From Riptortus pedestris (Eukaryota > Arthropoda > Insecta > Hemiptera > Alydidae): a stretch of DNA of 64,000 nucleotides. The stretch is from contig CM032230.1 of the NCBI GenBank assembly GCA_019009955.1, positions 6,121,001 through 6,185,000 of the forward strand, given 5' to 3'. This document shows, piece by piece, positions 46,607-57,228 of this stretch (the first letter of the stretch is position 1; every line of letters begins with the position of its first letter). Both the position numbers and the translations under genes were made by a program. The notes beneath the pieces are model-generated. The model saw only the letters and a list, made by a program, of their open reading frames with translations, was not told where the DNA came from and did not search any database.

Positions 46607-46899
46607 GACGTACAAATGCAATTATAAAACAAAAATGTATTTTTGCTACATTTTCTAGTATATGTTTCTATTTTAAGTGCTGGGTACCTCAAGTGATAAG
46701 GTATCAGTTAATGTTAACGTGTTTTCCGCTCTGCCAGGTTGTGGCTATTATGAAAAGAGTTACAATGCAAACATTACATTTAGATTTGGGCCATCGAAGA
46801 CTGAAAACAAGAAAACACGAATAACTAGCGTAATATTTGAAATATTTCAAATATTTGCGTATATTTGGTTATGAAAAAATGCATAGAGCAACAATTCTC

Positions 46900-47090
46900 T
46901 TTTCTATAAGCTCCCTTCTTCTGCAGCTCTGATTTCATCGGTTAACAAACTTGATACATGAAACGCTTATTTATTGAGTTTATATTGAGTTTGGTAACGA
47001 TACGAGAAAAATTGCGACCGTTAGATAGGAAACAGACAAGTATGACATTTGAGGAAATTTTTCTAAAATCGCGTAGTCTGTACAAGTAGT
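46900..47090 (+). mobile_element. Gct-family fragment
   Basis: 'cagctctgatttcatcgg', 'ttaacaaacttgatacatg', 'ggtaacgatacgagaaaaatt' and 'tttctaaaatcgcgtagt' in order. Both ends missing. Confidence 0.55.
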
Positions 47091-47114
47091 TTCTTTTAAG
47101 CCCCTGTATCTATG

Positions 47115-47460
47115 TACTAATCGGGAGTGTTGATCTGCAACTATTAGATGAGTTAACCCATTTGCACCTTCTCATCCCTGAGGCCACCGGATCATTATCC
47201 CGTACTAATAATAGCAGGCTCGACCACAAGGCGGCAGACATCAAAGGAAGGCAATGGTGATTGAATTCTAATGGGCGCTATTTAATATTAGCATAAAGCC
47301 GGAGATGGTCGGACATTTGCAATTGCCAGGCCGGAGGAATAGCTTCATCGATGAAATTGAGCATTTAACACTTCATTCTCTCCTCTTTCATTGCTAATGG
47401 GAAATAAACTGTACAGCTCGACTGAAGGACTGCCTTTCCAGATTCACACTTTACCTACTG
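47115..47460. promoter_or_regulatory. Candidate cis-regulatory island
   Basis: About 350 bases of high-complexity, GC-richer DNA with TTGATTGAATTCTAATGGGC, ATTTGCAATTGCC, TTCATTGCTAATGGG and AACTATTAGATGAG motifs, that is, several TAAT/ATTA cores. No frame, no repeat match. Role inferred. Confidence 0.3.
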
Positions 47461-47472
47461 ATTCACAACCAA

Positions 47473-47950
47473 AATACTCCGTATCGCAAGGGCTGCGTAA
47501 ACTAAGCATATTTTCTACCTCTTAGTAAATCACACTACTGTTCTCATCTAGCTGCCTATTCTGACTCAAATTAAGAAAAAAATGAATTTAACCTAGAGTG
47601 GCGAGTTCGATTCCCGCCTGGGCAAAGGAAATTATGTAGTGACGAAATTCATTAAATAACGTCCTAAAATCCCACCCTGGCTAGAAAAGGGTGGTAACCT
47701 GTAGATAGCCCGTCCCGATTAGCCTAAGTTGCAAAAAGTGGACGTTAATAAATAAATAAAAATGAATTACCCACTTAATATTTGAGTTACGAAAAAAATT
47801 CATAGACCAACAAGTAGAGCATCAATTGCCTAACAAGATTGGTTCTATAACATTTTACGATCCGACACTTAGTAATGGAAATATTTTGAATTTTCGAATC
47901 CTCCCCCCATCTATACCCCCACTAATCTATAACCGATTTCTGCCAATAAC
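47473..47950 (+). mobile_element. Gct-family element, host of a SINE
   Basis: Left end 'ATCGCAAGGGCTGCGTAAAC' with TAAGCATATTTTC. Split at AAAAATGAATT by the SINE at 47589-47757, then continues 'cttaatatttgagttacg', 'gatccgacacttagtaatgg' and 'accgatttctgccaataac' to about 47950, where a second, reversed copy begins. Confidence 0.75.
47589..47757 (+). mobile_element. 5'-truncated SINE with 11-bp target duplication
   Basis: AAAAATGAATT at 47578-47588 and 47758-47768 flank an insert starting 'taacctagagtggcg', with B-box GAGTTCGATTCCCGCC, full body and tail 'GTGGACGTTAATAAATAAAT'. The tRNA-like A-box is lost. Confidence 0.85.
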
Positions 47951-47951
47951 A

Positions 47952-48560
47952 AATATTTCCCCCTAAGGGAAGTCAGATATTGAGGTCGTACTACTGATGC
48001 AACTTCCGAAAATTTTCTTCAAATGTCCATCGATCCTACCCACGAGATGACGAAAATGAGGTCCGTCAAAATTATATATATATATAATTGTCTGTCAATT
48101 CTCTAATTTTTGCTTTATCGTTACCGAACTCCATTTTTAAACGTTTTATGTAATAATAAAGATCAAGTTCGTTAACGGGCGAAATCTGACCAGTGGGGGG
48201 AGGGGTTAGAGGGAGGTTTTTCGCAAATTCAAGATATCTCCGTTACTCTACGTCGGATCGAAAAATTGCATAGAAATCTTATTGCAAATTAAAAGATCTA
48301 TAAATGGTGTTATGTAAATCTTTTCATTATCTTTAATATTATCCGAGTTATTTGTTGTTTTTTAGTTATCGGCCTTCAGTAAACCTCACTCCTACTCATG
48401 ACATATCAACAATAAGCTGTTATTTTATGAAGCATTTTATTTGAAGCCTAAATAACAAATATTGTTCTCATCGAACCTTTACGTCATGAGATAAATGCAA
48501 ATACTGGACGCAAGAGGGAAATCTGCTGAATTAACGCAGCCCCTGCGTGACGGACTTTTT
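47952..48560 (-). mobile_element. Gct-family element, nearly complete
   Basis: Right end 'TTTCCCCCTAAGGGAAGTCAG' at 47952, short (AT) site at 48074-48086, and the left end 'GGGAAATCTGCTGAATTAACG', 'CAGCCCCTGCGTGACGGACTT' at about 48560. Confidence 0.8.
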
Positions 48561-48589
48561 ACTCTCCGTCTCATAGATATTTTCTACTT

Positions 48590-49040
48590 TCGAATCCCGC
48601 ATTATTCCTGGTCCGAATTCAGCAATTGAACAATATGATCTTTAGTGATGGCTGCAAAGGTTAAATATCGAATAAACATTTTCGAGACAAGTACGTAGAA
48701 CTTTAATTACTGACGTCATCGCACGAAGAATTTGCACTTATCTCCCATAATAATGAACTCTTGTAAAAAATATTTGGTATTTTGAAGGGAGATATTATGA
48801 ATTTTCGAAATTTCCTCCTCTAAATCCTTCACCACCCACTTGACCAATTTCAGCCATTATCCAACTAGACATTTAGTTTTGTATTAAACGTTTAAATATC
48901 GAGTTTAAAAAAAAAATTGCGACCGCTATTGAGGAACCTAATTTTCGTCATCTTCTGGGTAGGGTCCATGGAGATTTGAGGAAGTTTTAAAAAATTCGCG
49001 TCAAGAGTTCCACCTCAATAACTGATTTTACGAAAGGGAT
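48590..49040 (+). mobile_element. Gct-family right half, diverged
   Basis: 'tggtccgaattcagcaattg', 'tgaccaatttcagccattatcc', 'attttcgtcatcttctggg', 'tccatggagatttgagg' and 'tcaataactgattttacg' in order. Confidence 0.6.
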
Positions 49041-49164
49041 CAAAATTGTGTCGGAGGTGGGAAATTTGCTTTGTTTACAAAACCCATTCCTAACGAACTT
49101 TTGACAGCTTATATGGCTGACAGATGAAATCAATAATGCATCGCCCATTGTGAATGGCCAAGCC

Positions 49165-49440
49165 GAACTATTGAAGCCAGCCAATTAGGAGGTTGGATAA
49201 GGTGAAAAGTCTTAATAAGGACCGCTTTTAATAGATAATCAGCTGTTCCGGAGATAAGTGGAATAATTAATTGTTATCTCCTTTTCATTAAATACAATAG
49301 ACAAAAGGCGCAGGCTTCAGGTTCAAGTCCGAGGTCGTACGATGAACTCGTCCGATCTAATCGCCGCGCGCAATCGTGTGCGCATCTGGATAAAGCTCGA
49401 CGACAGATAGAAAGGCTCGTTAGAACTCTGCCCCGAAAAT
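49165..49440. promoter_or_regulatory. Candidate cis-regulatory island
   Basis: A unique block with unusually high local CpG content ('ctaatcgccgcgcgcaatcg'), TAATTAATTG and GATAATCAGCTG motifs. No frame. Inferred only. Confidence 0.3.
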
Positions 49441-49448
49441 ATAATTAT

Positions 49449-50360
49449 AGAGTCCGTCACGCGTAAACTAAGCAGATTTCTCAAGTGCTGGTATAACACA
49501 CATGTGATCTCATCTCACCCGGTATAATCTTTTTTTATGTAGAAAAAACGATGAATAAAAGTGGTGAGGGGGGGGGGTGTTATTCAAGGAAGAAAACATA
49601 AAAGTTCGAATAACTCGCTTAATATTTGATGTACCCAAAAATGCATAGAGCAGCAATATCAGAAAATAAATGTTTTACGAGATTGGTCCTATATCATCTT
49701 GTGATCCGACCAGCATAATAACTGAGACATTATGAATTTTCTAATTCCCACTCTCTCTAAACCAATCATCCTATTTCAGCCAGTAACAAAAGCAATCTTT
49801 AGTATAGACAGAAACGACTAAATATCGAGGTATAGATCAAATAACATTTTCGTGTAGAGAACCAAAAGTATTAACCCTCGGTCGGGCGCGTCAAGAATAT
49901 TCCGTCTACTGTTGTCACTGCGTTGTACAATATTTTCTTGTACAAGTGGTTTTGAAAGCTCATATATGAGCAAAATAATAGAAAAATAGGTTTATATGAT
50001 TCCATTTAATAAAGAGAAACTAAATTGACGTATATATTTATGAAATACCGATTTCAAAAAAACTTCCGAGATCGGGCGCGTGGTATCTAGGAGATTAAAC
50101 TGAATGACAGGTGAAACACAAGACTCCATTGAACACAGTGACACAACTGACCTTGAGGGGGAGTACTCTAAACAACATAACTCGAAGCACTACACCACCA
50201 CTCTCTGCTAGGAGGAGTGGCAAATATTTCTATAGAAACTGTGTATCTGAGAGATCACGCGCCCGACGAAGGGTTAATTGGCTTTGTCATCACATCTCAC
50301 AAAGAAATAGTTCAATGAAAACTATATAAGGTATTTAATCAAGGAATGAAGTGATTCATG
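49449..50360 (+). mobile_element. Gct-family element, host of a piggyBac-type MITE
   Basis: Left end 'GAGTCCGTCACGCGTAAAC' (stem deleted) with TAAGCAGATTTC. The body is split at TTAA (49871) by the MITE and resumes 'attggctttgtcatcaca'. It ends near 50360 against a reversed copy. Confidence 0.7.
49875..50273. mobile_element. piggyBac-type MITE, 399 bp
   Basis: TTAA at 49871-49874 and 50274-50277. The left end reads CCCTCGGTCGGGCGCGT and the right end its near reverse complement, ACGCGCCCGACGAAGGG. TTAA duplication with CCC…GGG ends defines the piggyBac superfamily. The 72-codon frame overlapping the right part is not a transposase. Confidence 0.85.
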
Positions 50361-50369
50361 ATGTAACAT

Positions 50370-50464
50370 TAAATTGTTAATATTATATGAGTAGGAGTTG
50401 GGGGTTCGTTGGTGGCTGAAAAGTAAAATAAGAAAAAATCTCTGTTAATATTCAATATAGAGAA

Positions 50465-50496
<32 letters not shown>

Positions 50497-51235
50497 CTGT
50501 TACCACTCTAGCGGTCACAATTTTCGTTTGCTCGTTACCAAACTCAATATTTAGTCGTTTTATGTAAAAAGAAAGATCAAGTTCGTTAACGGCTGAAATC
50601 AAACCAGGGGTAGGGAGGATTTAAAGGGGGAGAAATCTGAAAATTCGAAATATTTACGTTACTATAAGTCGGATAGAAAAAGAGTATAGAAAGAATCGTC
50701 TTGAAAATTACATTTACTATAAATATTGCTATATACATTTATTCTCTCTCTTGAAAAATAACCGAGATATTTGCATTTTTCAGTAAACCCCCACTTCTAC
50801 TCGTGTTACATAAACAATATTCTGTTATACAATAAGCCACATTATTTGAAGCTTAAATACCAAATATTGTTTTCCAGAGACCTTTATTATACGAGATAGA
50901 TGCAAATATGTTCTTGTGACCCCCCCCCCCTCTTAAATTTTTGGACTACTAAAATTTGATTGATTGAGATAAAAATTATTCTGATTCATTATAAATTACA
51001 GTACTAGGTATAGTGCATAGTTTTCAATAAAATGAATATGTTTCAGTTATTGTTTTTCTTTCCGGTGAGCCGTTGGTAGACCTGTTTGTTTACATTTCAG
51101 ACACTTCCCGCCGGGAGGGGAAAGGTTTCTTATTATCATTTGTATTTATTCACTTAATATTCACGGTGGTGTTGTGTTAGCAGTATGTATGTATATCTAT
51201 TATTAAACTCCTCGAGGGAAATCTGACTTTTTTAA
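50370..51235 (-). mobile_element. Gct-family element with (AT)n at its usual site
   Basis: (AT)n at 50469-50496, then 'ccactctagcggtcacaattt', 'tcaagttcgttaacggctg' and 'tacgagatagatgcaaata'. The left-end region 'cacggtggtgttgtgttag' reaches 'GAGGGAAATCTGAC' at about 51225. Terminal bases lost. Confidence 0.75.
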
Positions 51236-51992
51236 TTTCAGATAGCCTTTATAACTGAATAATAGAGAGGAATAACAAAGTCCATATTAAATTATATATA
51301 GGCCAATAGAAACGGGAGAATTGTTTGTGAGAGTTTGATGAACATTGAATTAATGGAGGCTCTGATAGAATAGCGTGTGAGGCAGACATTCTGGCTTCTG
51401 ATTCGAAACTATTTACTCCAAACTGTCAGCCTGCTCATTATTCCATCAGCTGCGACATTTATTCAACAAAACTAACTTCAACATTCAAACTGATATAATG
51501 GAATACGTAATTCCATTATCTTCTGACGAGTAGTCATTTCAATAAATGTTTCCATATCAATTTGCTATTCATTTATTTACGAAATATATATTCATTCCAT
51601 TTTAGAAAGCCTCAACTAGAAGAGAAATGAAAATTAATATTTTACTTACAAGAACATATTATTATTTTATTAGCAAAAAAATGTTCATTCTAAAATTACT
51701 CAATACTGTTAAAAATTCAATTATAAAACAAAAGTGTTTCTTTTCTAAATGTTCGTGTATATGTTTGGGTTTTTAAATTCTGTATAATTATGGGCTACCT
51801 TAAGTAATGGGGTATCAGTTAATGTTAACGTTTTCTGGGCTCTGGCAGTATGTGGCACATGAAAAGAGTTACAATGCAAACATTAAATTTGGACTTTTCC
51901 TTAGTTTCTATTCGGAATCGATGTGCTAGGAAAGAATAATCTGAACGAAGTCTTGTAGCAAACTGTTCTTCTGAATTTCCCATATATGCAGA
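51236..51992. other. AT-rich intronic stretch
   Basis: Mostly AT-rich. 51355-51480 is somewhat more complex and could be regulatory. 51780-51900 resembles 46660-46790 ('ggtatcagttaatgttaacg', 'gaaaagagttacaatgcaaac'), a further dispersed repeat of unknown class. Confidence 0.4.
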
Positions 51993-52870
51993 GCAAGAGA
52001 AAGTCCGCCACGCAGGGGCTGCGTAAATAGAGCAGATTTCCCACGTGATGAACACATTTGCAAACTCATTCCACCACATATTCTCTAATTCTATGAAAAA
52101 AAACAACAACAACGGATTAGTAAAAATGGTGGGGGGGGGGAGGGTGAGGGGTTACTGAAGTCTGAAAACAAGAAAGTACAAATGACTCTCTTAACCCTCC
52201 GTCGGGCGCACCTCTGGACGAAACAAAATCGGGCGCACCCGGCCTGAGAGGCCGCTCACATATTTTAAACCCCCACTACCCAACTAATTAATTTTAATTT
52301 AAAACGCTAGTAGGACATACTTCGCTAGGAACTTTAGAAACCAAATATAATATTTAGAACGTAAAATATTGTTTTTATTAGAATAGAATGAAGCTTATAC
52401 TAAAACAAGTAAAATTGATCAGGCGCATTCGGCCCGAGAGGCCAGAGTTAGACTAGCACTTATTTCTCAAGATATCGACGAACTTCCATATAGAATAGCA
52501 TTAATCTTAGTAAAATGGACGATCATCTTCGAAATTAAGGAGCAATTGGGCGCAGTCGGCCTCACAAGCCACCTAGGGACCAGTCGGTCTAGATGAAGGA
52601 TGGCAATAGACTAAAGTAGGAGATTCTAAGCATGAACACAAATCAGGAAATTACTGGGAATGGTCCCTCACAGGGGAAACAGAATGAGGCGCGGTATCAA
52701 AAAGTATGTTTTCCTGGCCTCTCAGGTCAGCTGCGCCCGACTGAGGGTTAATTTCTAGTTACAAATATTATGCCCAGAACAATAAGTTTAGCTCATCAGT
52801 AATTTAACAGGATTGGATCTTTAACATATTACAATCCGTCTCATTACAACGGAGTTAATTTATAATTTCC
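51993..52870 (+). mobile_element. Gct-family element, host of a second piggyBac-type MITE
   Basis: Left end 'AAGTCCGCCACGCAGGGGCTGCG' at 51999. The body reaches 'caaatgactctc', is split at TTAA, and resumes at 52748 with 'ttaatttctagttacaaa' to 'acaatccgtctcattacaacgg'. The right end is missing. Confidence 0.75.
52195..52747. mobile_element. piggyBac-type MITE, 553 bp, with repeated subterminal motif
   Basis: TTAA at 52191-52194 and 52748-52751. Ends are CCCTCCGTCGGGCGCA and TGCGCCCGACTGAGGG. A GGCGCA-nn-CGGCC-nnn-nGGCC motif is present near 52230, 52425 and 52550 and, inverted, near 52714-52737. No frame. It is related to the MITE at 49875-50273 only at the tips. Confidence 0.85.
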
Positions 52871-53321
52871 AATAGCCCCCGAAAATCGATAATGTTTATT
52901 GGATCCCATAGGAGATATTTATCTGTTTCAGCCAACACTAATGATCATATATGTTATTGACGGAAATCGGACATGGAACAGTTGGAGTCTAGGGGTGGTA
53001 GATTCGACAATTCAATATATCTCCGGTATAATGAGTCGGATCGTAAAATGTTAAAGAATCAATCTTGTTAAACTATTGAAATGATTATCCCATGGATTTT
53101 GTTTCGTAACTCGTGTATTATGCTCAAGTATTTTCGTCTGCGTATTTTTTTTTTAATGGTTTCTGAATCGCAGTACTCCTGCAGAATAGGAATTTATTTC
53201 CCATGGTCCATCATTAATGATAACAGATGCATGGTATATAAGTAACTTTATTCTTCTTATTTTTGATACAGCATCAAATCAAATTACAGTTTTCATATCT
53301 CAAAAAATAAATGAATAAAAG

Positions 53322-54040
53322 TCCGTCTCGAAGATTGCTAAATAAACAGATATCCTAAGTGCTGGTATGATGCCCTATTGATCACAGATTTTTTCTTTGC
53401 CTAAATATAAATTCGATCAGTAGAAGTGGCTTAATATTTAAGATACAATAAACAAACAAAAAAAAAAAAAGAAAAAAAAAGAGAAAAACTGTTGACCATC
53501 AATAGTTTAACAAGATTTATTCTATAACATGTGATACGACTTATAATAACGGAGATATTCAAACTTTGGAAATCGCTCACTCCCCCCCCCCCCACCTGTT
53601 CCTGGTCCGATTTCATCCTTTAACGTCTATGATCTTTACAGCTGAATAAGTTGTTAAATACAAATTATGATATAGGTTAAATAAACATGTTCGAATCGAG
53701 ACGGAAAAACCAGAATCGACGTTAACATACTTCCTTAGTTGCGTCTATCTCAGACAGTAAACGTCCAATGAAGAAAATATTTGGCATTTAAACTCCGAAT
53801 AAAACCGTTCATAATATAACAGCTTATTATTAATCTGGCATGAGGAGGAATTGGGGTTTACTTTAAGGTGAAAAAATGAAAATATCTCCGGTTAATAAAA
53901 CCGTCAAACAGTGAAAAACAGAATACAACAACATTTATAGAACATTAAATTTTCCATAAGATTGGTTATATACACTTTTTCTATCCTACATATATAATAA
54001 GGGAGATATTTTTAATTTCAAAATTCCACCACACTATATC
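53322..54040 (+). mobile_element. Gct-family element, diverged
   Basis: Left end 'AAAGTCCGTCTCGAAGATTGC', then 'tttaacaagatttattctat', 'tacgacttataataacgg', 'ccgatttcatcctttaacg', a second body copy ('gtccaatgaagaaaatatttg', 'taagattggttatatac') and fading before the right end. Confidence 0.6.
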
Positions 54041-54109
54041 CCCTTAATATGCTAAAAGTTCGTCACCGCTGCGAAAACTAAGCTATTTTCCGCGTGCTTT
54101 TAACGCTCT

Positions 54110-54566
54110 AGTGGTCGTAATGTTAATTTGATCATTACATAACTGAATATTAAAAAGTTTTATTTAAAAATAATGATCAAGTTCGTTAACGGCTTAAATA
54201 GAACCTGGAAAAGAGAGGGTTAGAGGGAGAATTATGAAAATTCTAAATATCTCCGTTATTAGACGTCGGATTGAAAAAGTGTATAGAACAAATCATATTG
54301 CAAATTAAATGTTCTATAAATGTTGCTATATCAATGTTCCCACTATCTTGATTATTAAACGAGATATTTGCAATTTTCAGTTTTCGGCCTTCAGTAAATC
54401 CCCACTCCTAATTAACAATGAGCCTGTTATATCATGAAAATCTTTATTTGAAGCTTAAATTTCAAATATGGTCCTCTTTGGGATTTTACTCTTATGATAA
54501 ATGTAAATACGTGGTGCCCTAGGAAGTCCGCTTAGTCAGCCCAGCCCTAGCGTGACGGACTTTTTT
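54110..54566 (-). mobile_element. Gct-family left two-thirds
   Basis: It starts at 'aacgctctagtggtcgtaatg', has 'gatcaagttcgttaacggc', 'ctccgttattagacgtcgg' and 'cttgattattaaacgag', and ends with 'AGTCAGCCCAGCCCTAGCG' and TGACGGACTTTTTT at about 54566. Confidence 0.7.
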
Positions 54567-54779
54567 CTTTAACACGAATGTAGACCAATATATTTACACT
54601 TTAAGTGTTTTCAGTCTGTTCCCTACTAATAATATTTTAACTTATTATATATTGAAGTATTTAGATATCCTCACGTTCTGATTAAATTTCAAGTTTCGTT
54701 GGTTCTTCTTATTGAAGGAAAAATTCAAATAGACGGTGGGATATCACCAGAGGGATGAGTATGTGGGAAATCTGCTAAG

Positions 54780-55080
54780 CTTACGCATTCCTCGAGGGGG
54801 AGTCGGCTAAAACTCTGTTCCAGTCGTTCGTCGGAAAGAAATTTACATTTATCTTGTGTTAGCAGATATTAATTGGGTTAGTACAATATTTGTCCAGTAG
54901 ATGGCTTTGGCTGGTGCATAGAGGTTGGGGAAAGAGATAGAGCCTAGATAGAGAGAGTAGCGTGGGTGTATAATGGGCTGTGATTGGTCGACAGCTGATG
55001 TCGTCATGGGTCCCCTCCCCTCCTTCACAGGCACGCCCCTAAGCCAATACCACTATTTATTGTCTGCTCCCTCTTTTTAA
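54780..55080. promoter_or_regulatory. Candidate cis-regulatory island near exon 3
   Basis: Unique, GC-richer DNA with TATTAATTGGG, GTGATTGGTCGACAGCTGATG and CCCCTAAGCCAATACC motifs. The minus-strand 61-codon frame has no domain. It lies 1.9 kb upstream of exon 56964. Confidence 0.3.
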
Positions 55081-55212
55081 CACATTCAATGCCCAATATA
55101 GATCTTAAATGAAAAATTAACTATTTCCCTTCGATTTGTCGTACATACTCGCTCAGTATTTGTGAACTGCAATTTTCCTTAATTACTATACTAAATTTAT
55201 TTACCATTTCGT

Positions 55213-55312
55213 GGCTCAGGTTAGCTAGCCTTAGTATACTTGTTAAATATAGGGTCGTGGGTTCGATTCCCGCGTTTCTAACAGGAATTTATTTAGTAAT
55301 GAAGTCACTAAA
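55213..55312 (+). mobile_element. SINE head, interrupted by a Gct-family left end
   Basis: 'TGGCTCAGGTTAGCTAGCC' and B-box GGGTTCGATTCCCGC are clear. The copy stops in an A-run at 'agtcactaaaaa', where 'AAGTCCGTTACGCAGGTGC' begins. Confidence 0.7.
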
Positions 55313-55412
55313 AAAAAAGTCCGTTACGCAGGTGCTGCGTTGACAAAATGAATTTCCCTCGTCCTGGTTTGACCCACTTTTGATCTCCTCTTCTTATGCA
55401 TTCTATTTCTAA

Positions 55413-56000
55413 GTAGAAGTCCGTCACGCAGGGGCTGCGTAAACTAAGCAGATCTTCCCCTTAAGTTATATAATAGAAAAATCTCCATAAGAGAGCCAAA
55501 CAGTTACGGCCAAACTAGCTTCTGGCGGGAAACTCACCCGACCGTTATCGGCCGACATTTAATAAAAATATCTCGGTTAATATTCAAGATAGAGAATAAA
55601 TGTACAAAACAACATTTATAGAACATTTTATTTTCAATAAGATTGGTTCTATACAGTTATTCGATCCAACGTATAGCAGCAGAGATATTTAGAATTTTCG
55701 AAAATCTTCCCCTCTAAACCCCCCACCCACTGGTCCGTTTTAAGCCATTAAAAAACTTGATGTGCTTTTTTTTTTTTTTTTTTTTTTTTTTTTTCAAAAA
55801 ACGTTTAAATATCGAGTTAATGGTAACGATCAAAACAAAAGTGCGACCGCCATAGCGTTAACAGACAAATATATATATAATTTTTGACGGACCTCATGTT
55901 CGTCATCTCCTGGGTAGGATCGATGGACATTTGAAGAAATTTTTCGAAAATCGCTTTATGAATACGAGTTCAATAGCTGATTTCTCTTAAGGGAAAAATT
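55413..56000 (+). mobile_element. Gct-family element, short variant, near full length
   Basis: Perfect left end 'GTCCGTCACGCAGGGGCTGC', then TAAACTAAGCAGATC. Body with 'acagttacggccaaactagc', 'cgatccaacgtatagcagc' and 'ccgccatagcgttaacagac', a short (AT) site, and 'gtaggatcgatggacatttg'. Right end degraded at 'TCTCTTAAGGGAAAAATTCG'. Confidence 0.8.
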
Positions 56001-56963
56001 CGATGGGTAGAAGTGGAGATTTACTGACAACTGAATCCGAGAAAGTACTTATAATAAATTTAATATTTCAGCTAAAAAATAATAGAAATGTTGAAGGACA
56101 ATTGTAGGGCGTCAATATTTTAACAAGATTGATTCAATAATACGTTTATTGTATTGTATTGTTTATTGTATAAACAATTTTGATTATATTTATGAACAGC
56201 AAAAGGCTTCAAGTTAAGTAAAGAATCAATGTTTAGAAGCAAAAAAAATAGGAGGTTTAGAGTTTTGAACAAGTACTAAAACTCATAAATATATAAAATA
56301 TTCATATCTTATAAACCGTAAATGATCTACGTGTTCGTGTTTTAGATCTAAAAATGTCTTGATTATTGTTGATGCCCTACGATGGAGTTTTATAGCACTC
56401 CATCTAATATTTTTAATTTTCAATAAGTCATACTCTACACACTTTTTCTATATCATGAAGAGGTATTAACCAAATGTTTTCCACTTTTTAATTCCCAGAC
56501 TCTTGTAAGCCCTAACGTTTAGTCATTCATGAGCGAGCATATCACGAAACATTTTATTCCAAGCACCAAATATTGTTTTGAAGGCCTTTAATAGAGGAGA
56601 TACATGCAGAGAATTTAGAGGAAAAGGAACTTTAAAATTCCAAATATGTCCGTTACTATGAGTAAAATATTAGACAAATTATTCGTACTTTCTTGTTTTC
56701 TGTGACCCCCACTTCTACTGGTAGGATTTCTATTTTGAGATGGATAATACATAATGAGTAGATAATACTCCTACTTGACAGATATAATTTGCGTTGTACA
56801 ACAGTTAAATGAAGAAGAAATCTCTTTATTAATATAACATAAAGGAGAAATTCTGTCCAAAATAAAGTTTTTCCGACGATACTGTACAACGATCCTTTCT
56901 GTAATGTATATTACAAAAGGTGTGAGTTCTACTGTTACTGATGGCTATTGTTGTTTGTTGCAG
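56001..56963. other. End of the large intron, mostly AT-rich
   Basis: 56150-56215 ends in 'caataaacaatacaataca' when read on the minus strand, resembling a LINE tail. A branch/pyrimidine region and acceptor 'ttgtttgttgcag' close the intron at 56963. Confidence 0.4.
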
Positions 56964-57228
56964 GTGTGGTTTCAGAACCGGAGAGCGAAATGGAGGAAGA
57001 AGGAGCACACGAAGAAAGGTCCAGGCCGGCCTGCTCACAATGCCCACCCTGTAACCTGCTCCGGAGAACCTATTCCAGAGGAGGAACTACGGAGGAAGGA
57101 GAGGGAGAGGCGGCAGAAGAAGCTGCTCAAGTCCCTCGAAAGGCAGCAAAGGAAACTCGCCGCTAAGGGAGTCAATGTAGACCTTGAGACGCTAAGGAGA
57201 GAGTGGGAAGCTCAGCATCCTCAACCTG
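56964..57228 (+). CDS. unc-4: unc-4/Uncx homeobox protein, exon with homeodomain 47-60 and conserved tail
   Basis: It opens in phase 0 with VWFQNRRAKWRKKE, completing the recognition helix (W48, F49, Q50, N51, R53). Q50 is typical of this paired-like group. Next comes HTKKGPGRPAHNAHP and CSGEPIPEEE, a linker characteristic of Unc-4/Uncx. An Arg/Lys/Glu-rich, probably helical stretch (ERERRQKKLLKSLERQQRKL) and AAKGVNVDLETLRREWEAQH follow and match the insect form best. The acceptor is 'gtttgttgcag' and the donor 'cctg|gtgagt' at 57229, leaving phase 1. It is far more GC-rich than its surroundings. Confidence 0.96.
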
